DNA of 64,000 bases, from assembly GCA_026419785.1 (NCBI GenBank), contig JAODTK010000256.1:62001-126000 (forward strand), written 5' to 3'. Positions 12,441 through 24,286 of the stretch are shown one piece after another. Both the position numbers and the translations under genes were made by a program. This stretch comes from Sclerodactyla briareus. Its lineage: Eukaryota > Echinodermata > Holothuroidea > Dendrochirotida > Sclerodactylidae. The first letter of the stretch is position 1; the number at the start of each line of letters is the position of its first letter. The notes beneath the pieces are model-generated. The model had not been told where the DNA came from. It was given only the letters and a program-made list of their open reading frames with translations, and ran no database searches.

Positions 12441-13392
12441 TGTAAGTTATATTGTCATCTGTTTTCACCATATTAGTATCAGACAAACAGCGAAAAAGGG
12501 TACGTTTATCAGCTCCTATTCCTCCATTCATAAACTAATTCGGTCAAGGAAAAACCACTTGAGCAGAAAACGACTGTATTAGCTATACAGGCTTGACGAA
12601 TTAGTCACAAACACACTTTTAGTAATTTTTCCCAGTTGAAAAATATAGGCTTATCGGGAGCACTGGCCCCGCAACTAGCCGCTGTCTGCAGTATGTACTC
12701 CAGACTCATTACCCTCCTCAAAAACGATATTTTACACCGGTACGCCTTGTAATGGTGAACAGTTTTGGGAACAGTTTGTTTGTATATGAGAATCAAATTG
12801 TATATGTGACCGATGAATGCCTTCTTCACTTGACGAAGAATATTAGCTCCATGTCTGCAAATGACAGCCGGTTTTGTGATAAATGATTCAATCACAATCT
12901 GAATTATTCTTTTCGAAATTGCGTCCACAAGGTATGTCATATGGCTCTTACCTCGGAGGGAGAAATTCATGAGCCACATTCGGATGAGTATATCATTTCT
13001 ATGGAGACTTGTTCACATTGAAAGGAGTTCAGACGATTCATATCAATACCATGAAAAAACCTAGAGGAACATAGATGTTCAATGATATAGAATGGAATGG
13101 AAAAAAAACTAGGCGTCCTCGCTTGGGGGCTTTCTACTTGTGTAAGTCCTGGCTAAATTGCGTTTTTTTTGCTGACATAGTTTTGATATACCCCTATAAT
13201 AAACCAAAATGACCATTGATAACTAAACATGAGCAGATTTCATCAGAAAGTAATCACCTGGATATCAGATGCTAGAACTGGATTGCATAATTGAAATCAA
13301 CATCCCTCCGGGAAAGCTCTAAGAGGGAAACAGAAAAAAGGGAAATAATGATATTTTCTAATTACGATATCACATGTTATACTGTCTTTCAG
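12441..13392. other. Intron sequence, no gene assigned
   Basis: A 124-codon open frame on the minus strand (12605-12979) is the only notable item. Its peptide (MWLMNFSLRGKSHMTYLV at the start) matches no family I recognise, so I leave it unassigned. Confidence 0.45.
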
Positions 13393-13502
13393 AATATCTC
13401 ACCTGTTCAAGCAACCCCTGTCTCACAGTGCGACATGCAGAGCGCAACCTTTGAATATATATGCATGTGTCAGACGGATCGCTGAATCACGATGTGAAAT
13501 AG
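13393..13502 (+). CDS. EGF-like domain exon 3 (frame broken)
   Basis: Acceptor 'gtctttcag'; phase-1 donor GTGAGT after 'gaaatag'. The start reads YLTCSSNPCL in the correct phase. The part around C3 is shifted. YICMCQT supplies C4 and C5, and SRCEIG ends the module after another shift. The N-G-G motif before C3 is not visible here. Confidence 0.72.
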
Positions 13503-13739
13503 GTGAGTGGTCGTATCGTTTTTTTTCCCCCTTTTCAAAAATCACGGAATAGAACTAGATGACTTTGTTCACACAATAACATACTGTATATCCCCCGCTT
13601 TTGAACCATATTGGGAATATAAACTTCTCATAAAGACGCCTTCCATTTCGATCAGCAAGGCAGTGTATCCTTCATCACCAAGTTTTGTTGTAATCCATGG
13701 AAGTTACGCAAAAAAAAGTAACATTAAATATGGCAAATC

Positions 13740-14450
13740 GGACCCACGATTACCTTGAAATGACCTTTAAACTTTGTCAGTACCAAGTAGCTCCCCTCGC
13801 ACTAGTTTTGTTCACATCTGACCATTTGGGAAATCGCATAAATTAACAACTTGACCTCCAATGACCTTGAAATGACATCCACATTTTTCGGGAATAAAGC
13901 TGGATGTCGTCTGCTAGCGCCAGCGAACACGCGACGGCTATTTTGCAATGACGTCAACAAAATATCGTAATGTGCAGCACAAATTAAATTGAAGCGATAC
14001 GTTTTCCACCTTATTATTATAACAATTTTGTTTGGACGAAAAATGCCGTGAATATACCTCACTTTTGGTTTCAGTTTATCTAAATTGCTGGGTGCATATA
14101 CTGTTTTACAGATTTATCTTAATTGAACGACAATCCTCTTCAACATCGTCGCCCATCACCCATTTTCGTTTCAAATCTTGAGCCGAGTTCGGAAAGTCGC
14201 CTAGATATCTATACTTGACCTCCGATGAACCTTGAAATGACCTCCACGTTTTTCGGAATCACTATGGCCCTACCCACCACGTTTTCTCAAATCCGACTAA
14301 CTAAAATCAGCGGCCCCAGCATGCAGTGAAGCCACTCTCGACTCATCCGATATTTCACTAAGGCGGACATGTGTACCAAGTTCGGATCAACGGATAAAGC
14401 GTTAAGAGTTAGTGCGCTAACTCCTAGTTTCGGCGCGGGGTGCCTGGAAG
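13740..14450. repeat. Diverged TGACCT-rich tandem repeat in an EGF intron
   Basis: At least three copies of 'ccttgaaatgacc' or close variants occur, at 13754, 13863 and 14230. Two are followed by '(t/c)ccac(a/g)tttttcgg'. A related 'accaagttcggatcaa' word occurs at 14375. Each copy carries one or two TGACCT/TGACCTC half-sites. No coding function is seen. Confidence 0.55.
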
Positions 14451-14895
14451 GCGGCGGCTGCGGTGGCTGCGGCTACACACCCAAAACTATAATATCCCGG
14501 ACACTTTCAGTGTCCTAAGGATATAATTACTACGAGGATAATGGACTCACCATGAAATTCGTCTCATTCCTACCGCACAGAATCTGAACCTGTTCATATC
14601 GAACCAAAATGTGTCAGACCTAGATAGTAGATATTGGTAACTTATTGCCAGCTGCAACAAATTCTTAACCAAGTACACGGAATAAGGTAATGCCTCTTCG
14701 ACAGAACCTGAACTCATTCAATGGGACAGTTTGAAGATACTGGCACTATGTTTTTCAAGACTGTAACCTACAGCACATCATTTTGAATATACAAACAGCA
14801 CCGTTTTTTTTTTTTTTTTTTTGGCCTCCATAAATTGGTAAACAAAACACAATATTCACTAGAAACGTATCGCGAAAATAATATATACCTTTCAG

Positions 14896-15010
14896 AACAC
14901 TTACCCTGCTCAGAACGGCACGTGCCTAATGGAGGAAGCTGTGTTGCCGAAAGTGACGGGTTCACTTGCTTTTTGTGCCTTCAGTTATTCGCTGGTGAAT
15001 TGTGAATTAG
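14896..15010 (+). CDS. EGF-like domain exon 4 (frame broken)
   Basis: Acceptor 'ctttcag'; donor GTAAGA after 'gaattag', giving C-E-L-G. The core reads HLPCSE, NGGSCVAESDGFTC, then F-x-C and the shifted last part. A base is missing between HV and NGG, where CLNGG would be expected. Intron sequence just upstream contains a T18 run (14805-14822). Confidence 0.72.
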
Positions 15011-15466
15011 GTAAGATCAGTCTCGGTGATTGTCCTCAATATGGTTAAAACTCAATTATAAAATATTTTTTTAGAAGATTTTTTAGTGGAACAAATCCTA
15101 TGGGGATAAGAGACCTTTCGTAATAATTGGTATGAGTTACATTTAGGAAACAGAGTTGATTGATTTGTGGGGGGGGGGGGGGGGGGGTGGTCCAGTTTTT
15201 TTTTTTTTTTTTCGAATATTTCCAGTCCCTGTGGGATCTGATATGAAAGTAGCTCCTCCTTTTTTCCTGATGTTTTCTTTTCGTTGTGTTCGTTTATTCT
15301 GTGTAATCGATGCCGCCGATTGTCAGAGAGCAATACAGCGTGTACGCTATTGATTGATTTAAACTACTTTGCTCTATAGTATTTCAAAATAATGTATAAG
15401 CATAACCATACATTGAATATGTTCTTGCTTGTCGTGTACGGGATTTTCTTTTAATTAATCTTCCTT
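15011..15466. other. Intron with poly-G and poly-T runs
   Basis: It contains a G run of about 19 at 15169-15187 and a T run of about 16 at 15197-15212. No gene is seen. The proline- and phenylalanine-rich frames across these runs are by-products. Confidence 0.6.
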
Positions 15467-15568
15467 GCTCTAATCAACCCCTGCTCACAATAATGCCATC
15501 TGTATGCACAATCGTTGGGGTTCGTTTTGCGTGTTCAAGACGCTACGAGGGAGACACATGTGAAATTG
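15467..15568 (+). CDS. EGF-like domain exon 5 (frame broken, no clear acceptor)
   Basis: NPCS, then ICMHNRWGSFCV, then RRYEGDTCEIG can be read across frames. The end is a strong phase-1 donor (GAAATTG|GTGAGT). At the expected acceptor the sequence is 'ccttgctctaatc' with no AG. Either the AG is lost or a base is missing. Confidence 0.62.
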
Positions 15569-16400
15569 GTGAGTATGAGGAAACTTTGACTATGAGGTGT
15601 TGAGGTCTATGGTAAATTTTGACGAGATGTGAACACCATTTCCTTCGAATAGGAAGTGAATTATTGACTTAGTCACTCAATCTGGAAAACTTAGACTTGA
15701 GGCGCTGTACAGTCTATTAAAAAAAGCCAAAAGGCCTTAGTGTGTTCATTGAGCTGAACTTAGTTGATCAGCTAAGCATTGTCAACTTCACATGCTGACA
15801 CATTGACAATAGGAGCATGTAGAACTATTGTGGGGTCCTCACATACCAAGTAGGAACTACATCCAAGCCAGATGAGGTCTGTTAAAAGCTAAGTTAGCTG
15901 ATATAGCAGTTTTCCAAAATCTTCCCATTTCCCATCAAACGGGCCTAGTCAACATAAAAAAAAAAACAAAAATACGATAGCGGTTATTGTACTTCCTGTG
16001 GCGAAGCTGCATACAATTTCCAACCGATCGGGTCAAATATTCTGGAATTTCACATTTTAGATTTCTACACTCTGACCCCTTTTGACCTAATATGAATTTA
16101 GATCTGACTCCGAAACGAAAAGGATTATGTATTCTTTATGAGGGAACACATTACAAGATATGAGCTTCATACATCCAGGTAGGATCGAGTTTCCGTGTTG
16201 ACAAGCTGAAATTTGCAAACCATTAAATTGCAAAATTTTCCCTTTTTCCTAAATCTGATCACGATTACACAGCTGAGCCTCTTAAGAAAGTGCATGCAAA
16301 TTCAACCCTGATCGGCCCAGGCGTTCTTATCGATGTTACCAGATTTTTCAGACTTTGAGCTCTCTTGATCTCAGTAACCGGTGATCTGCCCTCCAAAACG
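15569..16400. repeat. Intron with diverged TGACCT-type repeat
   Basis: The segment from about 15975 reads 'ttccaaccgatcgggtcaaa' and 'gaccccttttgacctaat'. A similar unit starts at 16195 with 'gttgacaagctgaaatttgcaaacc' and recurs at 16690 as 'gtgaacaagctgaaagttgtcaaa'. These belong to the same non-coding repeat as the next feature. Confidence 0.5.
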
Positions 16401-17150
16401 ATAGGGAAGCATGTACTTATATGGGTTAAAAATTCCCTATATCATGTATGAACTTCATTCATCCAAGTGGGGTGGAGTTATCGTGTTAACAAGGGGTCAC
16501 ACACACACACCCACACATACACACTTACACTCACACTCACACACAAACAACACACACAATATATCTACACACACACATACAGACACTGTCAGACTGCAGG
16601 ATTCCTCTGACTTCGTCAATGAATAGAAGCGCCTGTGCTGATGTTTTCTGAACATCTATCCAAGTATGATCAGGTGCGGATCAAGTTATCGGGTGAACAA
16701 GCTGAAAGTTGTCAAATTATCAATTTTCTGCAATTCCCCACTAACTATCAAATCTGATCCCCGATTTACACTAAAATCAATAGGATTCTTCCAAGCCCCA
16801 TTAAAAAGCGAAACACCAAGTTTCAACCTAATCGAACCAGGCAGTCTGGACTTTTGGATTTTCAGACTTACCTCTCTTGACCTCAGATGACTTTGACCTG
16901 ACCCAAACAATATGGATCAATGTACTCATTAAGGGAGAATCCCTATATAATGTATGGACTTCATTCATCCAAGTGGGGTGAAGTTATCGTGTTAACAAGC
17001 GGTCACACACACAAAATATCACACACACTCACACTCACACACAAACCCACACACACACATAATTATATATATATACACACACACATACTACACTGTCATG
17101 TGCATAGAATTCCTTCTGACTTCTCAATGAATAGAAGCGCCTGTGCTGAG
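16401..17150. repeat. Tandem duplication of a (CA)n-containing unit, period about 515 bp
   Basis: Two copies start at about 16410 and 16921 with 'gtactyatwwgg...ccctatat'. Both continue with 'cttcattcatccaagtgggg', then 'ttatcgtgttaacaag' and 'ggtcacacacac', a (CA)-rich tract (16498-16590 and 17003-17090), and 'aatgaatagaagcgcctgtg'. The copies differ by substitutions and indels. Confidence 0.8.
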
Positions 17151-17453
17151 TGTTTCTGCACATTCTATCTGGAAGATGTGATTCAGGCGCTTACATCTTT
17201 TAGAAAAAAATACAGCCTGCTGCTGTACGACTGCGTATATAAAATAAGTAGTTACCCCATCTGCTGGAAGGAAGCACTAGCCAAGTAACTCTGACTATCA
17301 CGGCATCCACACAGATGAATGACGATAATGCGAATAGGTCAGAGCCCCAACGGTCGGTTATATCCGATTCATGTGTACTGTCTACAGGTTGAAAACAATA
17401 AGGAATGCTGGAATATACATCGTGGACGTATTGTACATTGATTATTGTTTCAG
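17151..17453. other. Intron sequence before EGF exon 6
   Basis: No gene is seen. The open frame ending at 17288 runs on from the (CA)n repeat and is not supported. Confidence 0.5.
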
Positions 17454-17568
17454 AGATTAAACCCTGCTACGTCTCAACCATGCCTCAATGGCGGGAAGCG
17501 TATCACACAAGCTACCGACTTCTTTGCGCATGTCGACAGGGATTCATTGGGGAACCTATGTGAAATAG
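17454..17568 (+). CDS. EGF-like domain exon 6 (frame broken)
   Basis: Acceptor 'attgtttcag'. SQPCLNGGK reads correctly up to C3, which is replaced by Arg-Ile where C-I is expected. C4-C5 are represented by FFACRQGFIGE, and the end by CEI before GTAGTT. One base appears missing before the donor. Confidence 0.68.
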
Positions 17569-17849
17569 TAGTTTTTTTTCAAAGTAAAAGAAAATGGTTT
17601 GAGTACTGGTAAAACACGTGTAGAAGATCTTCCTGGAGAAGAATACTGTATGTAGCATAGCGCCTATATAAAGTGCGTCACCTGCCAACTGCTCGTTAGT
17701 GGTCGGAACTAGGAGTGGATTCAACCCGATTTAGACCTTGCACATAAACACACTGGTTCGATCTGTCAGTATTCTACTACCTCACCAACCTTGAAAGAGA
17801 GCTGAGGATCAACGAACGACATCTTTTAGCCATTCACCGCTTCTCTGTT

Positions 17850-19010
17850 AGAAAAAAAAAAAACGGGGCGTAGCCGACTTTTTCAATCTGGGGGGGGGGG
17901 GATCAAGGTCTTTTTAGGGGGGAACAACCGCCTGGTTTTACTATCTTATCGGAGCGCCACCATAAGTTGGGGCGTACGCGAACAAGCAAATTTGTGGATT
18001 TACAAACCCCCCAGGTGGCCGGAAATGGCCCCTTTTTATTGTTCGGGCCTACTATACTAAGTCCTTAATGTGGTCTCGGTTCCTGGATGTCCCAATTAGT
18101 GAGAGATATTCCCCCTTAAAACCTGTAATACATCTCAAGGGGGGTGGGGGGGGGGGGGGGGGAGGCGCATAATAAAGACTCTTGAAGAATCGTGTATCCA
18201 CTTTTTTTGTTTTGCCTAGCAGGCCTTATAGTCTATGATTCATTGTAGGGTGTCCATGTTGACATTCCGATGGGAATGGGCGAGCGGGTGGAGAATCTTC
18301 TAAGCGGAATCGCCACTATATAGGTGGCGCGTAGCCGTGCCAAGAAAATTTTGGTTTGGGGCACCCTATATCACTGAAAATTGCCACTCTAGGCCTAAAA
18401 AGGACCAGCGAACCAACTGTTGTAACAATATCAGATGGGACGAAAAATAATACCCAAAAACTTGGATGATATTAACTTTTTGACTCTCAATTGTGTTGCC
18501 CACCATGCATGGCCGTTATCAATGTTGAAATTCCGAATGGATGTATCTTCCGATTGAGCGACGAGAAAATCGGAGCGAAGCGCCGCTAAAGGTGGTGCGT
18601 AGCGTCCGAGAACATTTGGTGTTGGACCCCTTAGATCCACTGGACATGGCACTTGCCTGGGCATAAAAGGACCAGCGAAACACCAGCTCCAAGATCGAAG
18701 TTTTATCTGTACTGGAAACATAGCTGGTTTGAGTTCGGGAACAATTATTTGAAACATTGGCATATAGGCCTATTCACAAATACATCAAGGTCCCCAGGGT
18801 GCTGCTGCATCCTTATGGGCGTCCAGTTAACTTGCCGCTCCAAGAACAGGTTCAACTTGTAACCCGGCGACTATTATATAATTTATATGATCCGCGCCAC
18901 TAAAATGACTGGGAGCGTCAGAGAAAACAATGTTTTTGGCACCCTCGGACTGGATGGAAATGGTACTTTATGGGCCTAAAGAGAATGCCCAAGATCGAGT
19001 GTTAACATTA
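17850..19010. repeat. Diverged tandem repeat with 'gtggcgcgtagc' core, about four units
   Basis: Units recur near 17930, 18290, 18550 and 18885. Shared words are 'cggag/tcgccacta..ggtgg(c/t)gcgtagc' and 'aa(a)ttttggtttggggcaccc', ending in 'gggcctaaaaaggaccagcga'. The region includes poly-G runs near 17890 and 18142. A related GC-rich block 'ggccccacaggcccccaccc' follows at 19160. No coding function is seen. Confidence 0.65.
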
Positions 19011-19308
19011 GCGCTAGCTTCTATGGTATATGGACACCTTTTTACAGGACGTCAAGCACAGGAATATTTGGGTTTTATCCGTCAGTAATATTTGACTTTG
19101 CACATGAATTCTGAAAATTTCTTGGAGAGGGGCCCCAGATGGGAGTTTGGGGGGCCAAGGCTCCCCCAAGGCCCCCACAGGCCCCCACCCCGTGGCTACG
19201 CCGCTGTCCCCAGATGATGGGGTAGAGTGGTATAATGGTAATCCGTTAAAAGCTTTGTGATTGAAATCAAAGTGGGTACATTGTTTTTCACACTCCATTA
19301 ACGCACGA

Positions 19309-19415
19309 ACCGTGTCTTCCAATGACCCGTGTCGTAACGGAGGAAGCTGTATCGTCACTCCTAATGCTACACGTGCGCATGCATGTATGGTTTCAGTGGT
19401 CAAATTGTGAATTAG
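19309..19415 (+). CDS. EGF-like domain exon 7 (frame broken)
   Basis: SNDPCRNGGSCIVTPNA reads well, then a shift gives CACMYGFSGQ, and a second shift gives NCELG before a GTAACG donor (phase 1). Upstream of the expected C1 the sequence is 'cgcacgaaccgtg', without an obvious AG acceptor. Confidence 0.7.
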
Positions 19416-19668
19416 GTAACGATTCTACTACATATATCTTGATATACATGTTTGGCTAGGTATCGTATCACAACATTAAATATAGGGCACTATTGGATTA
19501 TATGGAACATAATGTCTTATGGCAGGATGCTGCATGTTTTTGTAGCTGTATAAAGTGATTCAAATAATGATACCCGACCTCCACATTATGTATTGTAACC
19601 GTTAAGCGAATGCTGCGCATGTACCGTGTTTCGCTAAGGCAACATTGGCATAGAAAAGAAGGACATTA

Positions 19669-20734
19669 GTACCGTAAAGCGGGGATACTTGAGCCAGTTC
19701 AGGGGTGTTTTTTTATGTAACACAAAAACTAAAGGTTCAATCTAGGTCATTTTCACAGGCAACATAGAGGCTTAGGATGGGAATATACTGCACTGTTTTT
19801 TCATATTTGTACCTGTCTTGGTACATAGTTTTTCTTCGGAAAAGCGTCTCAAGTTGCAGGCTAACTTGAGACACCTCCATATTTTTCATCAATCGAGTTT
19901 GATGAGAGTTCGTACTGTAGCTGTGAGACTTTGCTGATCTCTAATAGGAATGAAGATCGGTTTAATAGAGAAAACAATGTTTCAATTGAATGTATATTTT
20001 GCAACAATATCACTGAGACTATTGATTTACCTCTTAGCTTTCTGCTCACAATTTCTCTGACCTAAATTGGGAGTGGTTGTATTAAATAACACCAGAGAAG
20101 CTTAAATATTCACCTGCCAGGGCCCCTAACTCAATCTATCTCCTGCAAACTGCTGCAATATTTTGGTATTAGTGATGTGATCAACAGTGCAGTTCCACAC
20201 AGTGTAACTTGGGACACCACATGGCACTGTCCAAGTTACCAGCAGGTACGTGACTTTCATTTACTTGGGTGCTGGCAAACCAAGTGATCAGTAGAATAAT
20301 AAATTACAATAGCCCCGCCATTTATTAGGGCACTTCAAACAATGTTTGTTACGGAGTCCCATACTCACATGCTGCCCCCATACCTATTAACAGTGCAGGC
20401 AGAGTTTTCAGAGTGTCCGTTTTCACATAAAATTTTGGCCTCAATGAAAAACGATTCATCTCCATGTATGGAGATAGGTCTTTATTATATCTTTATGGCC
20501 TTGTTTATATATGTTACAATTCTTGTTTTCCTCGGTTTTATTAGATAATATTCAATTTAATAATATGTATATATGTTCATTTTTCGATAAAACGGAATGA
20601 ATAAATGGAATGAAATGAACGATAGAAAACAAAAGAAGGAATAGAGATGCAAAATTTGTGAAATCGCAAAACGAAATGTAAAATCTCATTATCGTAGTTA
20701 CCCGGCCGTCTCAAGTATACCCACTTTACGGTAC
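19669..20734. mobile_element. Non-autonomous DNA transposon with TTA target duplication (PIF/Harbinger-like)
   Basis: The ends are inverted repeats. The left end is GTACCGTAAAGCGGGGATAC then TTGAG. The reverse complement of the right end is GTACCGTAAAGTGGGTATAC then TTGAG, so 23 of 25 bases match. Both sides are flanked by TTA (19666-19668 and 20735-20737). A 3-bp TTA duplication is characteristic of PIF/Harbinger transposons. No transposase frame is present in the 1,066 bp. Inside is a 9-bp stem hairpin (20204-20212 with 20231-20239). It lies in the intron between EGF exons 7 and 8. Confidence 0.8.
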
Positions 20735-20846
20735 TTACGGAAATATGAAAATGGTACTACGAGCGTCCATTATAAAGATATCGTGGGTGTTTCAGTAAAA
20801 TACCCAATAGGGATAACATCAGTGTGTTTTATATTTTGCTTTTCAG

Positions 20847-20959
20847 CGATTCTCTGTTCTCCCAATACTTGTCTCAATGGAGGAACCTGCATCACCGGAA
20901 TAACGGCTTGTACTGTGCCTTGTCGCAAGGGTTTAGTGGGTATATCACATGTGAATCCG
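20847..20959 (+). CDS. EGF-like domain exon 8 (nearly intact)
   Basis: Acceptor 'cttttcag'. The frame is open for almost the whole module: ILCSPNTCLNGGTC gives C1-C3, ITACTVPC gives C4 and C5, then KG. A one-base deletion before FSGY shifts the frame so that the final TCESG lies in another frame, followed by GTAATC (phase 1). One base restores the module, making it among the best preserved. Confidence 0.82.
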
Positions 20960-23914
20960 GTAATCAGAAGAGTCCACAGACGCTGGATCATCTCCAGGAA
21001 AAAAGTATGCGCGTATTGCCTTACTGGCATTTGTCAGTCGTTAGTAATGTTTTCGTCCTGGTCTTAAGACACATTGTCTTCAAGGGGAGCGTCGTATACA
21101 AAGACCTAATAGTGGTCGACTCATCCCTCGCGTAGTTGTTCGGAAGTTCTTTTCCTGATTGTTTCGGACATCCTGAAGGTATAAATATTTTTAAATAAAT
21201 ATAAATAATTAGCGAGAATGCGTTGGGCAGTATGCGGAAAGTCCCGTTTGCCTCTAACTGAGGGCGGGGGGGGGGGTGTGGCGGGATGAGGAGATCTGGC
21301 ATTGAAGACATCTAGGCTGATATAGTTGACTGGGAATATTAACATATCGGCCTATTTATGATCCCGTCATTGCTCTACTGAGGTCACCTTCCGGATGGGA
21401 ACTTTGTGAGTCAAAAGTTTCAAGTTCACCCATAATTCATGTTAATATATTAAGTGGACGTAGAATCTTGTTATCTACTCCTATGCCTTTGATGGTGAGA
21501 GTGAAATGATGACCTTGTAGGTCTTATGCCTCCTATATAGGTTATTTGAAGTGGCTCCAAGAGTTAGGTATTCATATTTCTGTCATTTTCAACTTACGAA
21601 CAGTAACAAGCAAAAATATTTTGCCAAGTTGTAATACCTTGAGCATTCATTCGAATTGTGATGCGACTATGGTGATGCTTAATTCAGCATTACTGACGCT
21701 CAATGACACAATGTTACCAATCAAATGCCCCCGTTTCAGAACTCACAGTCAAGTGCGGGGGCGGGGTGCTTTTTATCGCTCCGTGTATTGTCAATTTTAA
21801 CAGCTAACTGGTGGAATGCTGGCCCTGTGAATCACAAGTAGTGGGAGTTTGCCACCAGTCGCTGTCCACCAGCCAAAGCTTTCCGCGGCGCAAAACACTT
21901 GTTTGACATGAAGTGGTTAGAATTCCAGATGCTAACTGGAAGTTAACGGAATACGGACTTCACGAGGATAGTTGTGTTTTCCCCACACTTAGCACCAAAC
22001 TCTCTACTGCCTATATTATTCTTCCCTTGCACTGAATATTCGGTCACTCACTATGCACTCGCTTTTGTACCCCCCCCCTCCACCATTTACTTTGCTGCTA
22101 ATCCGTTGGAACGATTGATTGTACAATATTTTGGTTTGGAGCTGATCTGTTGGTTACCTTATCAAATCCAAAAACATAATTCCGTGCTTTCGAGGATTAA
22201 TTCATGTGTCCGTCCAGTATGGAAATGATAGGTTCCCAGAGATTGTACGTTTGGTACACGCATTTTTGTAAGTTTCAAAGCCAAAACTGACTCCCCAAAA
22301 AATTCTCAAGTGTTAGTTGAACACACCGGCATAAATGTAAAAACTAGCTAACGAACATTATTATCGTGCATCGGAATAATGTAGATGGGTATACAAACTT
22401 GTAGGTTCGCCATATACAGTAGATTTTCCCTAATACTTTTTGCCATTCAGAGAGTCTGAAGTGCATTGGAAGTGATTTTGTAAACGTGATAATTGGTCCA
22501 CTGCAACATGGGGGGCTTCATATTTAGCATAGCTGGCCGACTGGGCGCATGATCGCTGTTATTTTAGGGTCAGGGCAAAAGTATAACTAATACTACTAGC
22601 CTTAATTGAGTCGAGGAATGAGTGCAGTGGATTCTGATCAGGACACCATTTTGTGGTCGGGATTAATACGGAGAATTCATGTTATTTGGAAACAATGGAA
22701 AGTCCAAATTTACAGGAACATCGACATATACAATTCGTGAAAAATACATCCCTCGTGTGATCGTAGTCGAAGACAAATGCAGGTCGTGCCATGGGAATGC
22801 TTTGACTGATGTGTGTTGCTGGCGGCGTCCCAGAATGGGCTACTGTGAACCATAACCAACCCCCCCCCCGGTGGTTCATTAGCCTCCAGGCCCCTATGTA
22901 GACCGAGTGCATTCATTTTGACCCCTGGTAAGTGAGACTTTGCTTTTCCGATCCGGTCAAAGAGAGGAAGTTAGGAACATATGGATACATGTTCACCGAC
23001 CCAGCGGAACTGTTTGTGACGGAGATATATTAAAAATCTCACTGCATATTCCAAAATGTATGCCTGTGATCATCCAGGGGGAAATGCTACTCTATAACTT
23101 AGTAACTGGCAGTCTAACGTTAGAGTAGCATTTTTCATGAAATCATCGCGGATGAAACAGACCAGTCTCAGGTTCGCACCCATCAAGTCTTCTCATCATC
23201 CACCCCCAAGTGTGTCTTTCGACTCTGGCATGTAGACCATGTAGACTGCCATGCATGTTACCGGTATCCATAATTATTATCTAGGGTCGTGAAAGACGAC
23301 GAGAGAATTTCAGGTAATTAAGTTCTACCTATGGCGCCTATTCCTCTGCTCAATTGAAAAGTGATAAAATTCTGAGAAGTTTCGTCCGAAATATGGGCCC
23401 TAGTAGTATATGTGTTCGATTATGTAACGACGGCCGATCGAAGAATGCGTATAAACGCGATAGGCCTTACTTTGTAATCGGGTGCCCACTGAACACATCG
23501 AAAACTTTCCGCAAGTTCTGTTGATTGCCACTTGAAGTTCTCCAAGACATACTTGTGTGGCCCCTAGCCGGTGTTTAGTACTGGAATCATAACCGACTAT
23601 AATTCACTTTCACACAATAATCATTACGTACATAGGTCACGTGGTATTATGAATTGCTTTAAGAGTGTTAACAAACATTCAGACAAGCCGGTCATCGATG
23701 GTGGCGTTTTGTCAAACATAGTGAATAATAATTGGTCCATATTAAAGTAATGTCGGAGCAGTGAAACTCATACTGGTAATCCTCTCTCCCAAAACAACAC
23801 AAACGAATCGATTCTGTAAAATCATCAAACGCGATCGGCACAGCGTCATTATACATGCTAGGCAATAAATAGTCGTAACTCATCGTTCTTTTTACGTTTC
23901 TTATTCCATTCTAG
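20960..23914. other. Intron between EGF exons 8 and 9, no gene seen
   Basis: It contains poly-C/poly-G runs (near 21265, 22070 and 22860) and a 13-bp inverted repeat (23082-23094 with 23121-23133). None of the overlapping short frames shows a recognisable domain. Confidence 0.5.
23082..23133. repeat. Inverted repeat, 13-bp stem
   Basis: 'aaatgctactcta' is followed 26 bases later by its exact complement 'tagagtagcattt'. The interior (taactt/aacgt) could extend the pairing imperfectly. It might be a miniature element end or a chance hairpin. Confidence 0.5.
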
Positions 23915-24028
23915 CAACGTCAATCGTGTCTAGCACACCCATGCTTCATGGCGGGAGATGCATTGAGCAGCTTCGGCGGTACATCTGCCTTTGTCAAGAC
24001 GGATTTGTCGGCACTAAATGTGAAACTG
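23915..24028 (+). CDS. EGF-like domain exon 9 (one frameshift)
   Basis: Acceptor 'ccattctag'; donor GTATTT after 'gaaactg' (phase 1). SCLAHPC reads in phase. A one-base shift follows, and HGGRCIEQLRRYICLCQDG then reads on through FVGTKCETG. All six cysteines are present. The single indel lies next to C2. Confidence 0.8.
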
Positions 24029-24070
24029 GTATTTGAAATGTTAATTATGGAAAAAGGAAAAATAAGAAAA

Positions 24071-24158
24071 GTGGGGGGTTGGGTGGGTTTTTTTTTTTTT
24101 TTTTGGTTGTGGTGGGGGTGGGGGGGGGGGGTGGTGGTTTTTTTTTCTTGTGGGGGGG

Positions 24159-24195
<37 letters not shown>

Positions 24196-24286
24196 TTTTT
24201 TGGGGGGGGGGGGGGGTGGGGTTTTTTTTTTTTTCGGGGTGGTGGGGGGGGTGGGGGGGGTGTGGTGGCTTTTTTGGGGGGGGGTG
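24071..24286. repeat. 216-bp nearly pure G/T tract
   Basis: From 24071 to 24286 the + strand contains only G and T except for four C residues. G runs reach about 34 and T runs about 18. It starts 42 bases after the exon 9 donor. G runs of this kind can form quadruplex structures, and they are also prone to sequencing error. The poly-Gly, poly-Phe and poly-Pro frames here are artefacts of composition. Confidence 0.9.

Noticed and set aside
12605..12979. 124-codon minus-strand frame
   Set aside because: No recognisable family, no splice or promoter support. I keep it only as an unassigned observation.
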